The notes: a model not told the origin generated them from the sequence alone. Numbered from the stretch's first letter, positions 21,670 to 36,500 are shown. The stretch: 52,308 nt of DNA from Saccoglossus kowalevskii (GCF_000003605.2 NW_003134343.1:199396-251703), one strand, 5' to 3'. Made by a program: numbers and translations.

Positions 21670-22400
21670 TCAAACTTTTACATTTTTGATATGCACGTCT
21701 GACATGTTTGTAAACCCGACTTTAGGTTGGGAAAGGATTGCAAATTTGGAACTTTAAGCACGTCAGGCAATTTTTGAAAGTTTTACATTTTTTGAAATAC
21801 ACGTTTGACATTTTTTAAACATGTACATTTTTGAAATACACATTTGTCATTTTTGAAACTAGACTTTGAGCTGAACAAACTTGCACGTTCGACATTTTTG
21901 AACTGCGACTTAGGAATTTGTAATTTTTTGAAATGCACGTTTGGCATTTTAGAAACTCTACTAGTAATAGAGTTGGGTTCTAAAATGACAAACGTACTTT
22001 TCTAAAGCGAAAAAAAAAATGACTCTGTGAAGGGGGTGTTTGGATGTATGTGCTAACTCGATTTTCAAAAATTCCAAATTCCAAATGTTTAGTTAAGTGC
22101 CGTGTCGTATGGCAAAAATCGTTTCCAAAATGCGATAGTAGCTAAAATGCTATACATGCGATTCTTCACGGCTCAAAGTTGGACTTTTTGAATTACACAT
22201 TTAAGTATTTTTGAAAAGATACTTCAAAAGGTGCATTTCAAAACTAAGGGAACTTTTGCATTTTTGGAACTCGAATTTGAGATGCAAAGGCTTGCACGTT
22301 TTGACATTTAATGCACGTTAGGCATGTTTGAAATTTTATTTTTTTCTGAAAAGCAAGTTTTCGCATTTTTGAAACCCAAATTCAAAAATCCAGAGGTCCA
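21670..22400. repeat. Degenerate short tandem/interspersed repeat
   Basis: Phrases like tttttgaaatgcacgtttg and gacatttttgaaactc recur irregularly many times, often with an intervening gacttt. This looks like a decayed minisatellite with units of roughly 35-60 bp. Open frames across it are not gene-like. Confidence 0.55.
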
Positions 22401-22852
22401 TTTTGAAAATGTTAAATCATCTTGCCTTGGCTGTTGTGAGTCAATCCAGTTAGTTTACAGAAAACGAATTTACCATTTGGCTTTTCCTTGTGTTTTTCAA
22501 AACAGAATACCAAATACGTTACTCACTAAAAATAACTTTGTTCATTCGGAAAACAGAAATAGCAATATTTGTTAAAATTAGTTAAGCCTCGTACGACAGC
22601 ATTGTCATTGGGGAATCTATTCGACATAACCAATCACTACTAGAGGGCGCTTTACAAAAATAGTTATAAGTCACGCGGCGCAATTGAGTACTCAAACTTA
22701 CCAATATTAAAAGAGTGGAGTGCAAGAAACTCATATTGAATATTCAAATAAACTTTGTTTGTGTCATATAATTGTCATAATAGAGAATACAATAGTAAAG
22801 CGAATATGTTATTGTACATATAAGGTGTATATATATATGTAAATACAGTAGT

Positions 22853-23008
22853 TACTGTAAAACCATTTATTTTATGAGTTCATGGACTTGGCAGAGAAAC
22901 AATGACTTCTATTGTTATTTTACATGTGGATTAATTTAGCGGATTTTACTTATCAGCGAAAATAGCGAAATTAAAAATCGGCCAATAATTAATACGCTTA
23001 CAGTACCT
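22853..23008. mobile_element. Possible mariner-like inverted-repeat element
   Basis: Ends tactgtaaaa and cttacagta are inverted, and the right part holds cagcgaaaatagcgaaatta, a theme shared with the palindromic elements in the liprin-beta introns. Too diverged for a firm assignment. Confidence 0.35.
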
Positions 23009-23519
23009 TAGTGGCGGTCAAATCCAATGCAGGATTATTAACCGAGACTTATTTATTATGTCGAATAAATAGAAAACTTATTGTGAAATTACTTGACATT
23101 TATTTATTTGTGTTTAATTTGTGTTGTGGAATCACTGCAATGAAATAAAGGTTTGTGGATTTTCATTATTGACCCCGAGTCAATAATAAGATTCTCGTGA
23201 CCGCCCTCTGGCCAATCATATTCATCAGAGATTTGTAATATGTAATTCCATTCTATGACAGCTCTTACAAATTGTCGGAGGATGCATTATTTAGTTATGG
23301 ACGTGAAACAATAAGAACAGTAAAAATGAAACTCGTAAACAAGTATTTCTAATTTCACAAAATTCTCTAACCAGTATTACTCAGTTGTCATTCGAAAAAA
23401 TAATACTGTGTGTGTCTGCAAACTTGTGAACAAATCCCAAAATACAAAAGTCTTCTCCATTTCACTGCATGTGACTTTCAGTAGAATGTCATCTCATGCA
23501 ACAAACCATGAAACCTAAC

Positions 23520-23522
<3 letters not shown>

Positions 23523-23603
<81 letters not shown>

Positions 23604-23617
23604 GAGAGAGAGAGAGG
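23523..23617. repeat. (GA)n microsatellite
   Basis: About 95 bases of almost pure GA dinucleotide with one GGG interruption, in the spacer between the two genes. Confidence 0.99.
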
Positions 23618-24176
23618 TGTATTTCAACACAGTTCTTCGAGATTAGTCTATTTGTTTACGTAGCCTCGATTTCAAAGAGTGATGTTTTACGTTCAGAGTA
23701 ATCAAAAGTGAAATGTACTAACATTCGAAACAAGAATGACAGAAACAAGAATGACAAACTCCTTCAGAATTCAGCAATCACTTGAGACGCTTCTTTCAAA
23801 GTATGTGCCAACAAGAGCCTGGGCGCGACTTCTAAACCCGGGTATATTGCCGGTCGCAACTCCACAAACAAGTAATATCAAAGGCTTTAGTTCTTAGATC
23901 TACGGTGACATATACGAAAGTGTATACGCCACATTGTTCCTCTATTTGGATACATATACGTTAAACGCCCATATTAAATATACTTTTAGGAGCTTGATTA
24001 CAGGGAATTGAAAGGAGACTCACCCAGTGCGCACACACCACAGACAATATGAATACGTATACGACCACGCCTAATTTTAAAACTGGTCATGCTCGTCCGT
24101 CGGTCTGTGACATTTGTTGCGTGTTCTCACGGCTACTACAGTTTTTAGTAGCGGTTACCGGGAAGTTATAAATTAA

Positions 24177-24413
24177 AGTACGGTTGTCGTCACGCAGCGT
24201 GTGTTCGAATTTCATGTGAACAAACAATGTATTTTACACGCTAATAATAATAAATAAATAATAAATAAATAGCTATTTTATTTTTGTAGCTATTTTTATA
24301 GTTATTTAGGACTACGATTACCAAATATTATCTTCAATATATTTTACACGCGTTGCATACGTCGCTATGAACAGGACGCACCGAACAGGACGCGGCACGA
24401 CGACCACCACCCT
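24177..24413. mobile_element. CpG-rich TTAA element, family 3 copy 2
   Basis: Inverted ends tacggttgtcgtcacgcagc and cacgacgaccaccaccct with TTAA on both sides (24173-24176, 24414-24417). A stretch of AT-rich sequence interrupts it, and a further inverted fragment (ending cgcgcgacgaccacccc) follows at 24418-24510. Confidence 0.75.
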
Positions 24414-24548
24414 TTAAAGCGTCGCCTCCTGTTATGAGACTCATAGCGACGTATACAACGCGTGTACAATTGTTTCTTTACGTGAAATTCGCGCGACGAC
24501 CACCCCGTGTTCAAACCAAAATACTAGAGAATACAGAGAATTAAAAAA

Positions 24549-25116
<568 letters not shown>

Positions 25117-26100
25117 AAATATTATTACTAGTAAATTTCCCCTTCACCGGTATCAATATCTCGCGTCTACAACATTTCACACAAGAAACTTGCATTTCTG
25201 TCACTGACATCATCTGTTGATCCACTGTATTTACATTGTGTTTTGCATGATACTGGTAAGACGAGTACACATGCAGTAAACCATGGTTACTAAAAAGTAA
25301 CCGTGAGTAAACCATGTAAAACCACGGTGTAATGACTGCGGCAGGGGAATAAGAGAAATTGGGCGAGCAAAATTGTCACTGATAAAAATTTTGAGATATA
25401 AAGAAATAATTGCACCATAGAAACCAACGTTATTTTTTTTCATTTTCTGAATCATGGTGACATGAATATGTCATAACCTCCAATTCGGCTCAAAACCCTC
25501 CTAATATGTTTCAATAGTAAATTTAGTTCACCGCTTACGCTAGGTATTCCTTATCTAATTTGGTGAGCATAATTTTGCTGTCTCACAAAATTGTGCTGAC
25601 CACTTTCCCAAACTCTCATAACGTTGAAAGTAATTGGGAGAGTGCATCTCTAGTGAATGGGTTTCGCCGCTGAGGGCGTATTCTCACTATGACAAAGTAC
25701 GAAAGTCGAGCAACTTTTTGAATGTGTTATACAAAAGACTTTTGTCTTTGGTTATACTACTAGTACATTTATATATAAATAGTATCTCCGCTGATGCAAA
25801 TATCGAAATCGCATTTATTTATTTTTTCATTTATTATTAAGTATATGTTAATGTTTAGAATAAAATAGGGTGCTCGTCCCAGAATACATAATTATTTTTT
25901 CGCGGTCGCTTGTATAATGATCATGTTATGTTATTTTTAACTAAAATTAAATATTTCAAATATAATCGAGTTGATAGTACATTTTTACTGCATACGTATA
26001 ATATAAATGTTATATTTGACATACATTAAAATAGAAAGAAGTGTTTAAAACTAAAAATAACCGTATATTATTTTATTATTTTTCTAAAAATGATAAATGA
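25117..26100. other. Spacer upstream of the liprin-beta promoter
   Basis: AT-rich unique-looking sequence. A small inverted motif (ggttactaaaaagtaacc near 25283) is present. No coding evidence was found on either strand. Confidence 0.5.
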
Positions 26101-26167
26101 GGCGTACTGACAGGACATCAAATCGTGTGAACAGTGTACTCACTTCAACTCGCACATGCAACAGATA

Positions 26168-26194
26168 CCGGAAGTAAATAACCAGTCACGTGAC
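26168..26194 (+). promoter_or_regulatory. ETS site plus palindromic E-box, likely liprin-beta promoter
   Basis: CCGGAAGT (26168-26175) is a consensus ETS/GABP site and GTCACGTGAC (26185-26194) is a perfect palindromic CACGTG E-box of the USF/MITF type. The two lie 9 bases apart, upstream of the donor at 26354, in a locally CpG-richer stretch (26.1-26.7 kb). No TATA box is evident, as is usual for ETS-driven housekeeping promoters. Confidence 0.45.
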
Positions 26195-26224
26195 CAAAAC
26201 TTGACTCGCTCACTCCGGCGAGAG

Positions 26225-26354
26225 AGAGAGTTGGCGTGTGATCGTGGATAAGTCTAGTAAGATATCAAAGTTGTACCAAAACGTTGTTGATTACTTCGTA
26301 ACAGAGTGGACTTAACCGTGTGATTCACTGTGACATTGTGCCTTAAGCTAGGGT
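26225..26354 (+). other. Probable 5' untranslated first exon of liprin-beta
   Basis: A good donor (ctagg|gtgagt at about 26354) closes a segment rich in CpG relative to its surroundings and lying just downstream of ETS and E-box motifs. No ATG with a long frame is present. Assignment to liprin-beta is by position and strand only: it is the nearest plus-strand promoter-like region upstream of the coding exons, implying a 17-kb first intron. The exact 5' end is unknown. Confidence 0.35.
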
Positions 26355-29324
26355 GAGTATCTCGATATTGTTGTGGATAAATGACCCTGAATGGCTGTAG
26401 TGAAATTAGTGCAATTATTTTTTGCGGAATTTGCTCAGACAGGTTCTCGTTTTCGCCCATTCCGAGTGCCTAAACTTCTATCCAAGAATACGCAGACAGG
26501 TATCGAATATATCGAGTCACGAATATATCGTGTTGAATGTGTATGTGCTTTGTAGTTTGTAGAAACACACAGCATTCCGACTCGGTGTTGACTGTCGCCT
26601 GACACGGCGCGCGGCTGGCTCAATGCAGTGACCTGAAATTGATGACCAATAGTACTGAAAGGCGATAACCCGCTTTCCGAGGGTTGTAGTTTCTTCGAGA
26701 TAGGTCGGAAAGGAAGGGGACCACGGTATATTGATTTGCAAGTAATATTAGTACAATCATATGTCGTGCCAGTTTCTTTTTTGTTTTTTGGTGTGCGACT
26801 GCGAGTATAACAAAAAATATCTGAGCATTATCCATAGAACTCGATGGTAGAATCGGTAGATCATTTCCGGATATTGTCTATGGTTTAATTATGTTGAAAT
26901 CGTAATTATTGAAACAGACTGAGGAAGCCAGTCTTCCCTGGCATGATGATCACAATAAATAGAACTGAAGTTGAGATGTCTCATCTATACCGGAACTTCA
27001 TTAACTAAAGCGTGATTCATGTAAACTCGCCAAAGATAGAAATATATTATTTCGGTCATCTGCATTCTCACGCCTGTGTGTATTTACATTGGCAATGATG
27101 CGTTGTGCTAATTAAAATAATTATTAAAAAAATCATTAATCACAAAAAAATAGTGATTCATTGTATTTTAGACTGTATGGATGGATTACTGGTATATCAT
27201 ATTTGTTTCAAACCATATACTGCATATGCATTTGATATATATCCGTGAAATAAAAAAACACATTTTACTCTGTTGAAATTGTATATGATTTAGATCTTGA
27301 AATAGTTAACCTGAACAGGTGAAAGGGGTAATATGTTGGTGCACTTATATTTGAAGATGTAGACGAAAACACCTATCTGGTTTAACAGTAGTTCTTTATT
27401 GCAGTCTTACATTGTACTTGTAAGTGCTGTTCTTGTAGTTGTTTTGTTTGTCTCCTTATTTTCTGTGGGCATATTTATAGTATGCGTTTTGTGTTGCGGT
27501 ACGTTGCAGCCTAGACAGGACCTGATTTGCATCTACCTAGGTACTCTAGTTAATTGTTGATGTCCAATAAAAATAATTTCTGTTGATGTATCGTTTATTA
27601 ATATGTAGCTTGTATAAACTAAAGCCTGCATTGTGCCAATCATAGTCCATATGTATACAATCATAAATTACACATTATTACAATACCATCAAAAATACTA
27701 CTACTTGAACAGGTACTCAGGGCAGGAAGGAAACGCTGAGCCGGTTGTCAGCTTTAATGAATAAATATGATAATTATTACGCTTGGCTGCTATTTAGAAT
27801 AGAATGTATCATTGGATTGAAATATTTGAATCATTGCCTGAGGGGATGAATGACTTCACTGCACACTGCATTGCTTGTTCAATGTTATCTTATTGCTTGT
27901 TTGATTTAATTTACTGATAATTGCATTTTATAAAAGTAGTTTTGTAAACATTTGATTCAACCTCAGATATGGCTGATGATGAATGTAGTATTTGCTACGT
28001 TCACACAGCAGCATTCTATCAAAGCCAAACTACTGCACCTCACAACGATTGACAGGAGATTATCTCCAATGCGCAGTATTTCTTTACTCTGCCAAATTGA
28101 TATTAGGGTGCATACCTCTTCCTCAAGCTGGAAATTGTGTGAAATTACAAACAATGTTGCCTCTGTCATAATTGAAATGAGAGTAACTTGAAGAAGACGA
28201 TTGAGGCCGTGATTTTTGATATGTATACATGGTCGGGCCACGTCAGGGCTCAACGACCATATCAGAGTTCAACCTGAGGATTTATTGGAGCCGAACTTGT
28301 CTCGAGCCAAACATGTATACATGGCCATTTTTGCTGACTCAAGACATAGGGCTCCAATAAAGTGCAGTCAATAAACAACAACTCTCCCATGCTGAATACC
28401 GGTAGTAGCAATTGAGATTATGATTAGTACTGTAAATCCCTTTTATTTCATTGAAAATTTTGTAGTAGTGTAGTTCCCACTGACTTTTTTTTTTTTCGTG
28501 AACACCATTGAATCATCAAAACGCAAACAAATTGTAGCAGTGTTAAAGTGAGGGACTTGTCATCTGCGCATGCGACAGATGGCCATAGCATGTTGTTGTT
28601 TACAAATAAGCGTCTACCCATGAGCCTTTGCATTTTTAGCGTGCTTATGACTTGATTCCTGTGTATGTGTGCAGGTGATGACACTTCCGCTTCAATTGAA
28701 CGGTTGTTTTGTAATCTTCAACAAAAAAGTGCCCAAGATCCCAGGAAAGCCTAAAAAGTGTACAAATAACTGTTGTATCATTATTATGCATATGCATATA
28801 ATTCTGTTCTGTCACTTCTAATATCACATTACCTATACTGCTAAACAATCATGTAATTGTATCTGAAATACAACTACTAATTCACATATGAATGATACGC
28901 AATTTGCCATGTCTTAAAGTGTAACAATAGTCCTTTTTGTTATGCAACTACAGTGAAATGGTGCTAGCATTACCCTGGGGGAGAACACTGGTGTGACCTT
29001 ATACTTGCAATGAATTTTTTCGCTGTACATGCATTTTATATATCATTTCAATTTTTTTCCAAAACTACTAAATTTTGCATGTAACTCATAACCTTTCTTG
29101 GTTTTTCATATCATTCAAATATCATTCAAGTACTAACGTTAATTTTAAAATTAATGCTACCTGTATTGATATCAACATATGGCCAATTTACGTGATTAAT
29201 CATATCATGTCTAATTTCAGAATATTTTAATTAATTGTCTATAAATTAAATTTTCTCTGCTTACACTGCTATCAATTTTATTTCTGTAATTGAGTATTTG
29301 TCTGGAATTTGTTCTATATAAGAG

Positions 29325-29560
29325 AAATTTTCTATTGGTTTTAGATACTAGAATTAGTAATGAATATATAAACACAGCATGATGGTGAAAAGATGTTTTA
29401 ACAATTGTGTTGCAGATGGCCAATGTCATGCTGACATCATGATTTTACATTGTAAAACCATTAAATGTTTGCAGGCAGAAATCTTTCTTTTCATCTGAAA
29501 TTGTCAGTGCTACAAAATTTTACAAATCTTTATACAATTTTTTCAACAATAGAAGCAAAT
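29325..29560. repeat. Dispersed repeat, inverted partner at 36235-36500
   Basis: Shares many blocks with the reverse complement of 36235-36500: acacagcatgatggtgaaaa, acaattgtgttgca, gatggccaatgtca, acattgtaaaaccatt, gcagaaatctt and gtgctacaaaatttt, in the same order. It is a diverged interspersed element about 235 bp long with no coding sign. Confidence 0.7.
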
Positions 29561-31099
29561 GTAAATGCACTTTTTAATTTTAACTTAAATTTTAAATTTT
29601 TAAATTTTGAATTGTAAGTTTTTAATAATTATGACCATAGATTCATATTTGTCATTTATATAAGCGCATAATCTTCTAATAGAGCAAATACGGTACTTTT
29701 ACTTTAGTTTCAAAATTTGGTGACATGTACATGTATGTTGTAGAGAATATTTTTTTGAAAATAATATTGATCTTTTGATTTCCTGAGACAGATATTTGTT
29801 ACATTTATACTGTAGCTATGTCAGTTCTTTCTAGTTAACCTTAGCTTTACAAAGGTCAAGGAGATAACAATGTATGGGGATTGCTTCATCTTGTGGTCAC
29901 ACTTTAGTGCTTAACCATAATACCTCAGCAAGAGTGGTTCAAGGCTGCATTTCTATCTTTACAATGTGTGTTGTATTTGTGCCCTGGTGGTCCATCTCAC
30001 AGCCTGTTCTATAATTATACCCCTGTGACGATTTAAACTTTATGGTACAGTGATGTAAACAATCGGGTACAGTGATATGATCCAACTGTAGTGCTAGAAA
30101 TTGTAGTCATTCTTCTCTGGTGTTGCACTTTGCATTCTCAAAATACCAATAAAAGTGACTATAAACACCCTATTACAAATGAGTTAGGACCATCAATGTA
30201 TAAAATCTTTAATAGTAGAACATGGGTGATGTTTATGGCAATCACATTTGAAAGTTCTGAAGTTTCTGTCACTTTGCACTAAATTAAAAGGTAAATCTAG
30301 GCTAACAGCATGATACTCCCAGATGTAAGAATTGCAAATGTAGAAAAATGCAATTTACAAATTTTCTATATCATTTTTCATTCTATACCTATTAAATTTT
30401 TTAATTAGTATAAATTGTCTGCCATTTTGATTTTCCAGCAATGGAATATGGGTAAAATATGACATCACAACATCTGTTACAAAATTAAAAAAAATGATTT
30501 CATCCATAACTTAAGAACTGTTGGTGCAAATTAGTTCAAATTTTCAGGGTGCATATTATTCGTGTTTATAATTCAAAAAATCAAAATTATAATGTTGCTT
30601 TTTTATATATATAGGATATATATAAATATATAGGACCAGGAATATAGAATAAGAGTGTAAATGTATTATGCTGATGATTTAACCAGTGATTATGATAATA
30701 CATGTTTAAGTTATATTGTCGGTTTGTTTTGTCCTCTTTAATCATCTCAGTTCATTCATTTCCTGCCTAGTCTGTTTCCTTATACATCGTCTAAAAAAAA
30801 ACTACCATCATATGCAACTAATGCTTATTTTGAAAAAGTTATGAATGTCTTCTTGACAATATAACAAATTATTATATGATTGTCACAAAAAAAATAGAAT
30901 TCACGCACAAGTTCGAAAGTGTTACAGACGTGTTGGAATGTAATTACGCCACATTCGAACACATCAGATGCAAAGCGTTATTAGCGCATAATGAAAATAG
31001 AATCCCACACTGAACACAAAACATTCGTCAATGACATTTTGGGCTTTCGTCTCTCATTAGATTATTATACAAGTAGGGAAAAGATATACCGATATAATA

Positions 31100-31215
31100 A
31101 TAAGTTAATTGAGTATGCGCTCAGGCAGTACACAAATTTATCAACCTCAATACGATCTTAGTACTAACTTCGTGCATACTTTCGGTATTGTAAGATCCTC
31201 ATAATATTACCATAG
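31100..31215. mobile_element. Decayed copy of the 16590 foldback element
   Basis: Shares gtatgcgctcaggcagtacac, atcaacctc and gtgcatactttcggtat with the loop and right arm of the element at 16590; the left arm is lost. It lies in the long first intron assigned to liprin-beta. Confidence 0.6.
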
Positions 31216-34200
31216 AGGGGAGGCAAGGGGGTTAGCTGGTACGATTTTACTAGAAATAAAAATGGTTTTTTACAATTTACAAGGAAAAAAAAAGACGTTT
31301 TTACAGTTTACAGTGTTAAAAAATGGAACATTGAATGGTCCGAAAAGCTCTCCAACTCAAATTATCCGCCATTACTGCGCCGTGTGTAGAGACGCATGCG
31401 CATATTACCCTCGTAATGCTCTTCATTCGGTAAGAGGGCCTTTTACGTCTTGACATTCAATTTTGTAGTGAATTGTGTCATCTAGTCGTTTTACAGTTTT
31501 TATAATGTAATCTCCCTGGATTATTTTTTACGATTTTTTATTAGGATGTAAATTCTTGTACGTACCAAGAAAAATTACACATTTTTACAGTGTACGAAAA
31601 AAATATTTCATTGACTACGTTGTACATCTAGCCTGTGATTACAGAATTAAGGAATTTATTTTTTTCTATTTACGTTGTACGAACAAAAAAATATTGCATT
31701 TACGTTGCCCCCCCCCATACTCTATATTATTTGATTTCTGTTGAACACAAAGTATAAGAGTGAGTCATATTTTATTATGCAAATTTTATATTCAATATCC
31801 AATCACTCATGTGATTAGGACATCATATTTTGAGTTTATGATGACCCCATCTCCCATGACAACATATTTTTTCGGCACGTTGTATTACATTTTACAAAAA
31901 AATTGCAACAATGTATAACTAGTGAGAGATATGGTGAACCTCCATCCTTAGGAATTTTCATCATACAATCATGTTTATAACATGCTTTTAAAAGCATTGA
32001 AATGTAGAATCACAGGTGTCGGTGACAATAAGCTGATGTAGATATGCTTCATGTGCATCAGATATGCCATGCTTGATCAGAAATCCAGTCTTCTGTCCAA
32101 ATTACAGGGAGTGAGGATTATCTCTTGATGACCAGTTTCATTTATTCCACTTAAGTGAATGAGATCACTTTTTGTCATTTTGTTCAGCCTGCCTGTCGCC
32201 GCCTGTTCCATCCACATGCTCATAATGGTATGGCTGCTTCCATTTATCAATTGAACATAACCACTGTGATTATTAGTATGACAGATGCAGCTCTTTTTTT
32301 GCCTGGTCCACTTTAACCCCTAGATTTGTAAGTACCTGCTCAAATAATAGGTTTTATAAATTGCAGATTCATATTAAAATCATCTCCCATTAAATAAACT
32401 GATTGGAAAATGGTTTATTATATACATGTAGATTCTTTAAAACCAAAGTGTTTTGAAAGTCAACAAAATGTATACATTACACAGCTTTCAGACATAGTTC
32501 TCTGCTTTTAAGTTCCCAATTTGGACTACATCCAAAGTAAATCCAACTAACTGAACTAAATCATGCATGCATCCATTCATCCAAGTCCATTACACAGACC
32601 TGCCTCAGCCGATTTTGTCCATTGTCGGAAAGATAGTACTCCTTGAGTTATGTACACTATAATGTGTTTTGGGATGCAATCCATTTTTGCCTATTGACAG
32701 CAATTGTTGTTCTGGTTCATTGACCCCATACGTGTACTTCGATGATGTTTGCTTCACTCATGGAAATGAGTTGCACTATCTTCTGCATCATGTATGATTG
32801 AAAACTACACAAACTGTAAAATGAAAATAATTACATATTAACACACCCCACATATTAATCAATGTAGATTTGAAACGAATGTTTTGTTTAATTGTTGTAA
32901 TTTTCCATTTATAATACAGCATGTCTTGACCTACATGCATACATACAATCAAGTATTTAAAATGACAATCATTGTCAAGGTCATGGAGTCTTGACACATG
33001 TCTGTACGTTCTAATGCTGATTGTGCAAAAGCTTCAATGATGAATCATTAAAATATAAATGTTTAATTAAGATCCATTAGAAAAATAATTCATACTAAAA
33101 TAAAAATAATGTCTTTTGGCGTGGTGTGATTCTTTTTGTATAGGTAGAGTTTAAAAAGCTGGGACAATCATGGCGTATATTGCTTTGTATAGAATAACCT
33201 GCAACAGATGTGTAGTCTAGTTCTGTATCAATCATTTGTCATTTGACATTTTATTGTGTAATATAAATATCTCAGTTACAGTGCTTTTAATGAATGTACT
33301 TGATATCATGAAAATATTGATCAATGATTTATCTGTTATTCTTGCATAATTTATTACTAAATATTAGAAATATTGACTTACTCAGGATAGTAGTGGTTGA
33401 CAAATTTCAAGTTTGTTTTCTGCCTCCAGTTAACCTAATTTTAGGGAAAAAAATATGTAATTGTTAAATGCACATCTGTGCACATTTTATTAGTCACTAT
33501 CGGTATTATTACTAGTAAAAGGGAGATTATATAGTGGAACGATTTTGTTGTCTCCAGCATTTTTTCTAAAGTTTGTTTATTTGTCTGTTTGTCTATCTAG
33601 CTTCCTGCTGCCTCACATTCAGTATGATGAAGTTCTGAACAAATTTTAAGTGAAGGACAAATTTTGGCTGAGTTGTGCATCTGGTTGCTATGGAAACACA
33701 AATTTTGGGAATGGATTTTCATTATAAACTCAAACAAGGACCAATCTATTCGCTACCATTGTGGTCATCCGGCATCATCTCTTAACATTTTCTCTTGGTC
33801 AGGATAACTTTTTAAATTATATGCACAAATTCAGTGCTGCTACATGTAGATTATCTATGTACTTGCTCACTACAACCAGTTGAATGCTGTAGTCTACATG
33901 CAAATTTACTGTTGGCAATGCAAAATCTTGTCATTTCATGTAGATTGAAAAAGTGCAAAGAAATTAATTATTGTATTTTTATCACAATCAGAATCTCTTT
34001 ACCCCTCCATAATGTGCTTCTAATAATGAGGGTCTATCTTTACTATGTTGGTGCTAAGTCTTTAATAATTTAGGGTTATTGCAATCCTAGTAGAAACCCT
34101 CTACAGTAAAGATACCCAGTATAAACCTACACAATGTACATGTATATATCGTTATTTATGTGTTTTGTTGCCCATGAACCATGATGTGTGGAAAATAGAC

Positions 34201-34257
34201 AATTTTCGCTGCGAGATCCTGTGTTATGCATGAAATCAAAGTTAAAACAGGACAAAT

Positions 34258-34327
34258 AGTGCAGTGTAGTGTAGTGTAGTGCAGTGTAGTGTAGTGTAGT
34301 GTAGTGTAGTGTAGTGTAGTGTAGTAG
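34258..34327. repeat. (GTAGT)n pentanucleotide microsatellite
   Basis: About 14 units of gtagt, with two gcagt variants, in the presumed liprin-beta first intron. Confidence 0.97.
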
Positions 34328-36234
34328 GGGGGTATTTCCACACTTAATCATGTACTTATACACATTTATTGATGGTTTATTTTGATGAAGTCTGGGTATC
34401 TCAAGGCAATGTACTCCTCTTCAAAGATCTGCGTTTCAACATTGAGCTAGCTATAAAAAGATTTTTTTTGCGGGAAATGTTCGGTCTGCCCCATTCACTC
34501 AATATGCTAGAAATCGCAGTGAACTAAAAAGTCAGCTGCTCCATGGTGAACATGACCAAACATGATTAACCTTTGCATTGAGTGTCTGAAAACTTACATT
34601 TGAGTCAGTCAGGCAGACTTAGACATTAAACAAACGACAGTCTCAAACATAAATTATTACTCTTCATGTTAAGTTATACTTCTAAATCTTGTACAAATTT
34701 ACACTTTAAGCAAATCAATGGTGATGGTGTTACAAAAATTTGACCTCAGTTGACCCTTCCATGCACTGACTACCGGTAAACTGTGATTTTACACTTGCCT
34801 GGTGATGGTACTATTTATTAAGACAACATTGAAAAATACCAAGTTGAACCTTCAAAGCTCTGCAATTCAAAATTTTTCCATCCCTCAGACTACTGTGTAT
34901 ATGTTAAATGGTGACTTTGTAAATATATTTGGTTATGCAAATTTATCATTATTTCTGCATTAAAATACAAATTTACACCAAAAAATGGTTTAAAATGCTG
35001 ACGTTGACCAATTGCCAACAGCTTGTTATATTACACGCAACTTTAAATCTGAGGCTTAAAAAAAAAAGAAATCTATTTCAGGTCAAGGGTAACCCAACTC
35101 TATGGAATGTATATATAAATATCCATATCACTTTGTTCATTCACACTTTCTTATTTAGTGAATGTTATTTTTTAATTCTATTTTTGTTTTGAGTTTTACT
35201 TTAAAAACCTGCAACTTGGGAAAAATGAATAAAAGGGTATCCCAGGTGATTTAACTTCCCACTGCACGATGCTATTTGCAAATATTGCAGGAGTCTTGTG
35301 TAAATGTTTTAGATTTTTGGATGTTTTACAGCTCCTGTGTTGTGAGACTCAAGTCAGCTGTACAGTGTATCTAACAGTGTATGTAATAGGTAAACTGTTG
35401 TAATGCAATGAAGGTCACTCTAATTTATTAGTCACTGCCTTGTTTTGATACTATCCATATCCTACTGATTAAACTGGCTTGATTTAAATCTTATGGATTG
35501 CAAACAAATCTGTTTATTCAGCACCTGGATTTTGCACAACATTGGAGCTAAATTGTCAACAGTTTTGTGTTGCATTTATTTATTTATTTATTTGTTTATT
35601 TTAAGTGCCTTATGTACCACAAATACTCAAAGAAAATGCATTAAGCTAGGGAGTCTATAGTAATAATGGAATGTGTTGGCTGGTATGCTGTTTGTATAAT
35701 GTCAGTTGAAACCATTCCACTTGACCCCCTAGTATGTTTCTATAATCTCCACTGCTGTGATGTAGAAGTGTAGTATTTAACAATAATGATTAAGTCCAGT
35801 AAGGTAAGATTGGACACCATATGGTACGCTATGATCTGTCACACCCATTGCTTTCACTGACACCAGCATTGCTGTATGGTAAGCCACGAGTATGTATAAA
35901 TTAATGGTTGACTGTAAACTTTCGTTTTATTGCTGAATTCCTCAGATGTCGCTTATGGTACTATATATTGTATGAATATTGCTTAGGTCACTTCCAGGTA
36001 TATATGATCTTATATTGCTATTAGCTGGTACTGTTCACTTGTATACAAAACAATCTTGAAACAAAACTGTACTACAATGTAGCATGGCATGTAAATAATA
36101 ATAAAGGGTTACAGTAAGACAATTACCTGGAGTGACATATAAATAACTTTTCCTGGTTCATGAAGCTGGGGCAGTCTGATTGCGGATTCAGACTATCATA
36201 GCATTACATGTATGATTATATTATTCTGTAATTT

Positions 36235-36500
36235 CATCATGTGTGCAAAATTTTTCTCATATAAAGATTAGCAAAATTTTGTAGCAGTGAAAATTTCACT
36301 GTGGTCTTTTGTGTAATGCAGTTTAATACATAAAAGTGAAGATTTCTGCATTGAATGGTTTTACAGTGTAACGTTGTGATGCCAACGTGACATTGGCCAT
36401 GTGCAACACAATTGTTAAAACAATCTTTTCACCATCATGCTGTGTTTTCTATAAAATATCTATTCATATTTTTCTGTACATTCTTACCAATTGAAGTATC
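36235..36500. repeat. Dispersed repeat, inverted partner of 29325-29560
   Basis: Reverse-complement relative of the sequence near 29.4 kb; blocks such as tgacattggccatgtgcaac and ttttcaccatcatgctgtgt are recognisable. The pair could form a long, imperfect intramolecular duplex in a transcript. Confidence 0.7.

Larger units (their letters stand above)
20404..24172. other. Intergenic spacer without recognised gene
   Basis: Apart from the degenerate repeat at 21670-22400, the possible element at 22853 and the (GA)n tract, I see no exon with homology or consistent splice signals here. The 83-codon frame at 22324-22575 overlaps the degenerate repeat and looks accidental. Confidence 0.6.

Noticed and set aside
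26435-26835. Set of overlapping minus-strand frames in the CpG-richer area
   Set aside because: Fewer stops are expected in a CpG-richer promoter region; the peptides overlap in different frames and match nothing known to me.
34127-34363. Open frames with TTLHY repeats
   Set aside because: Translation of the (GTAGT)n pentanucleotide repeat.
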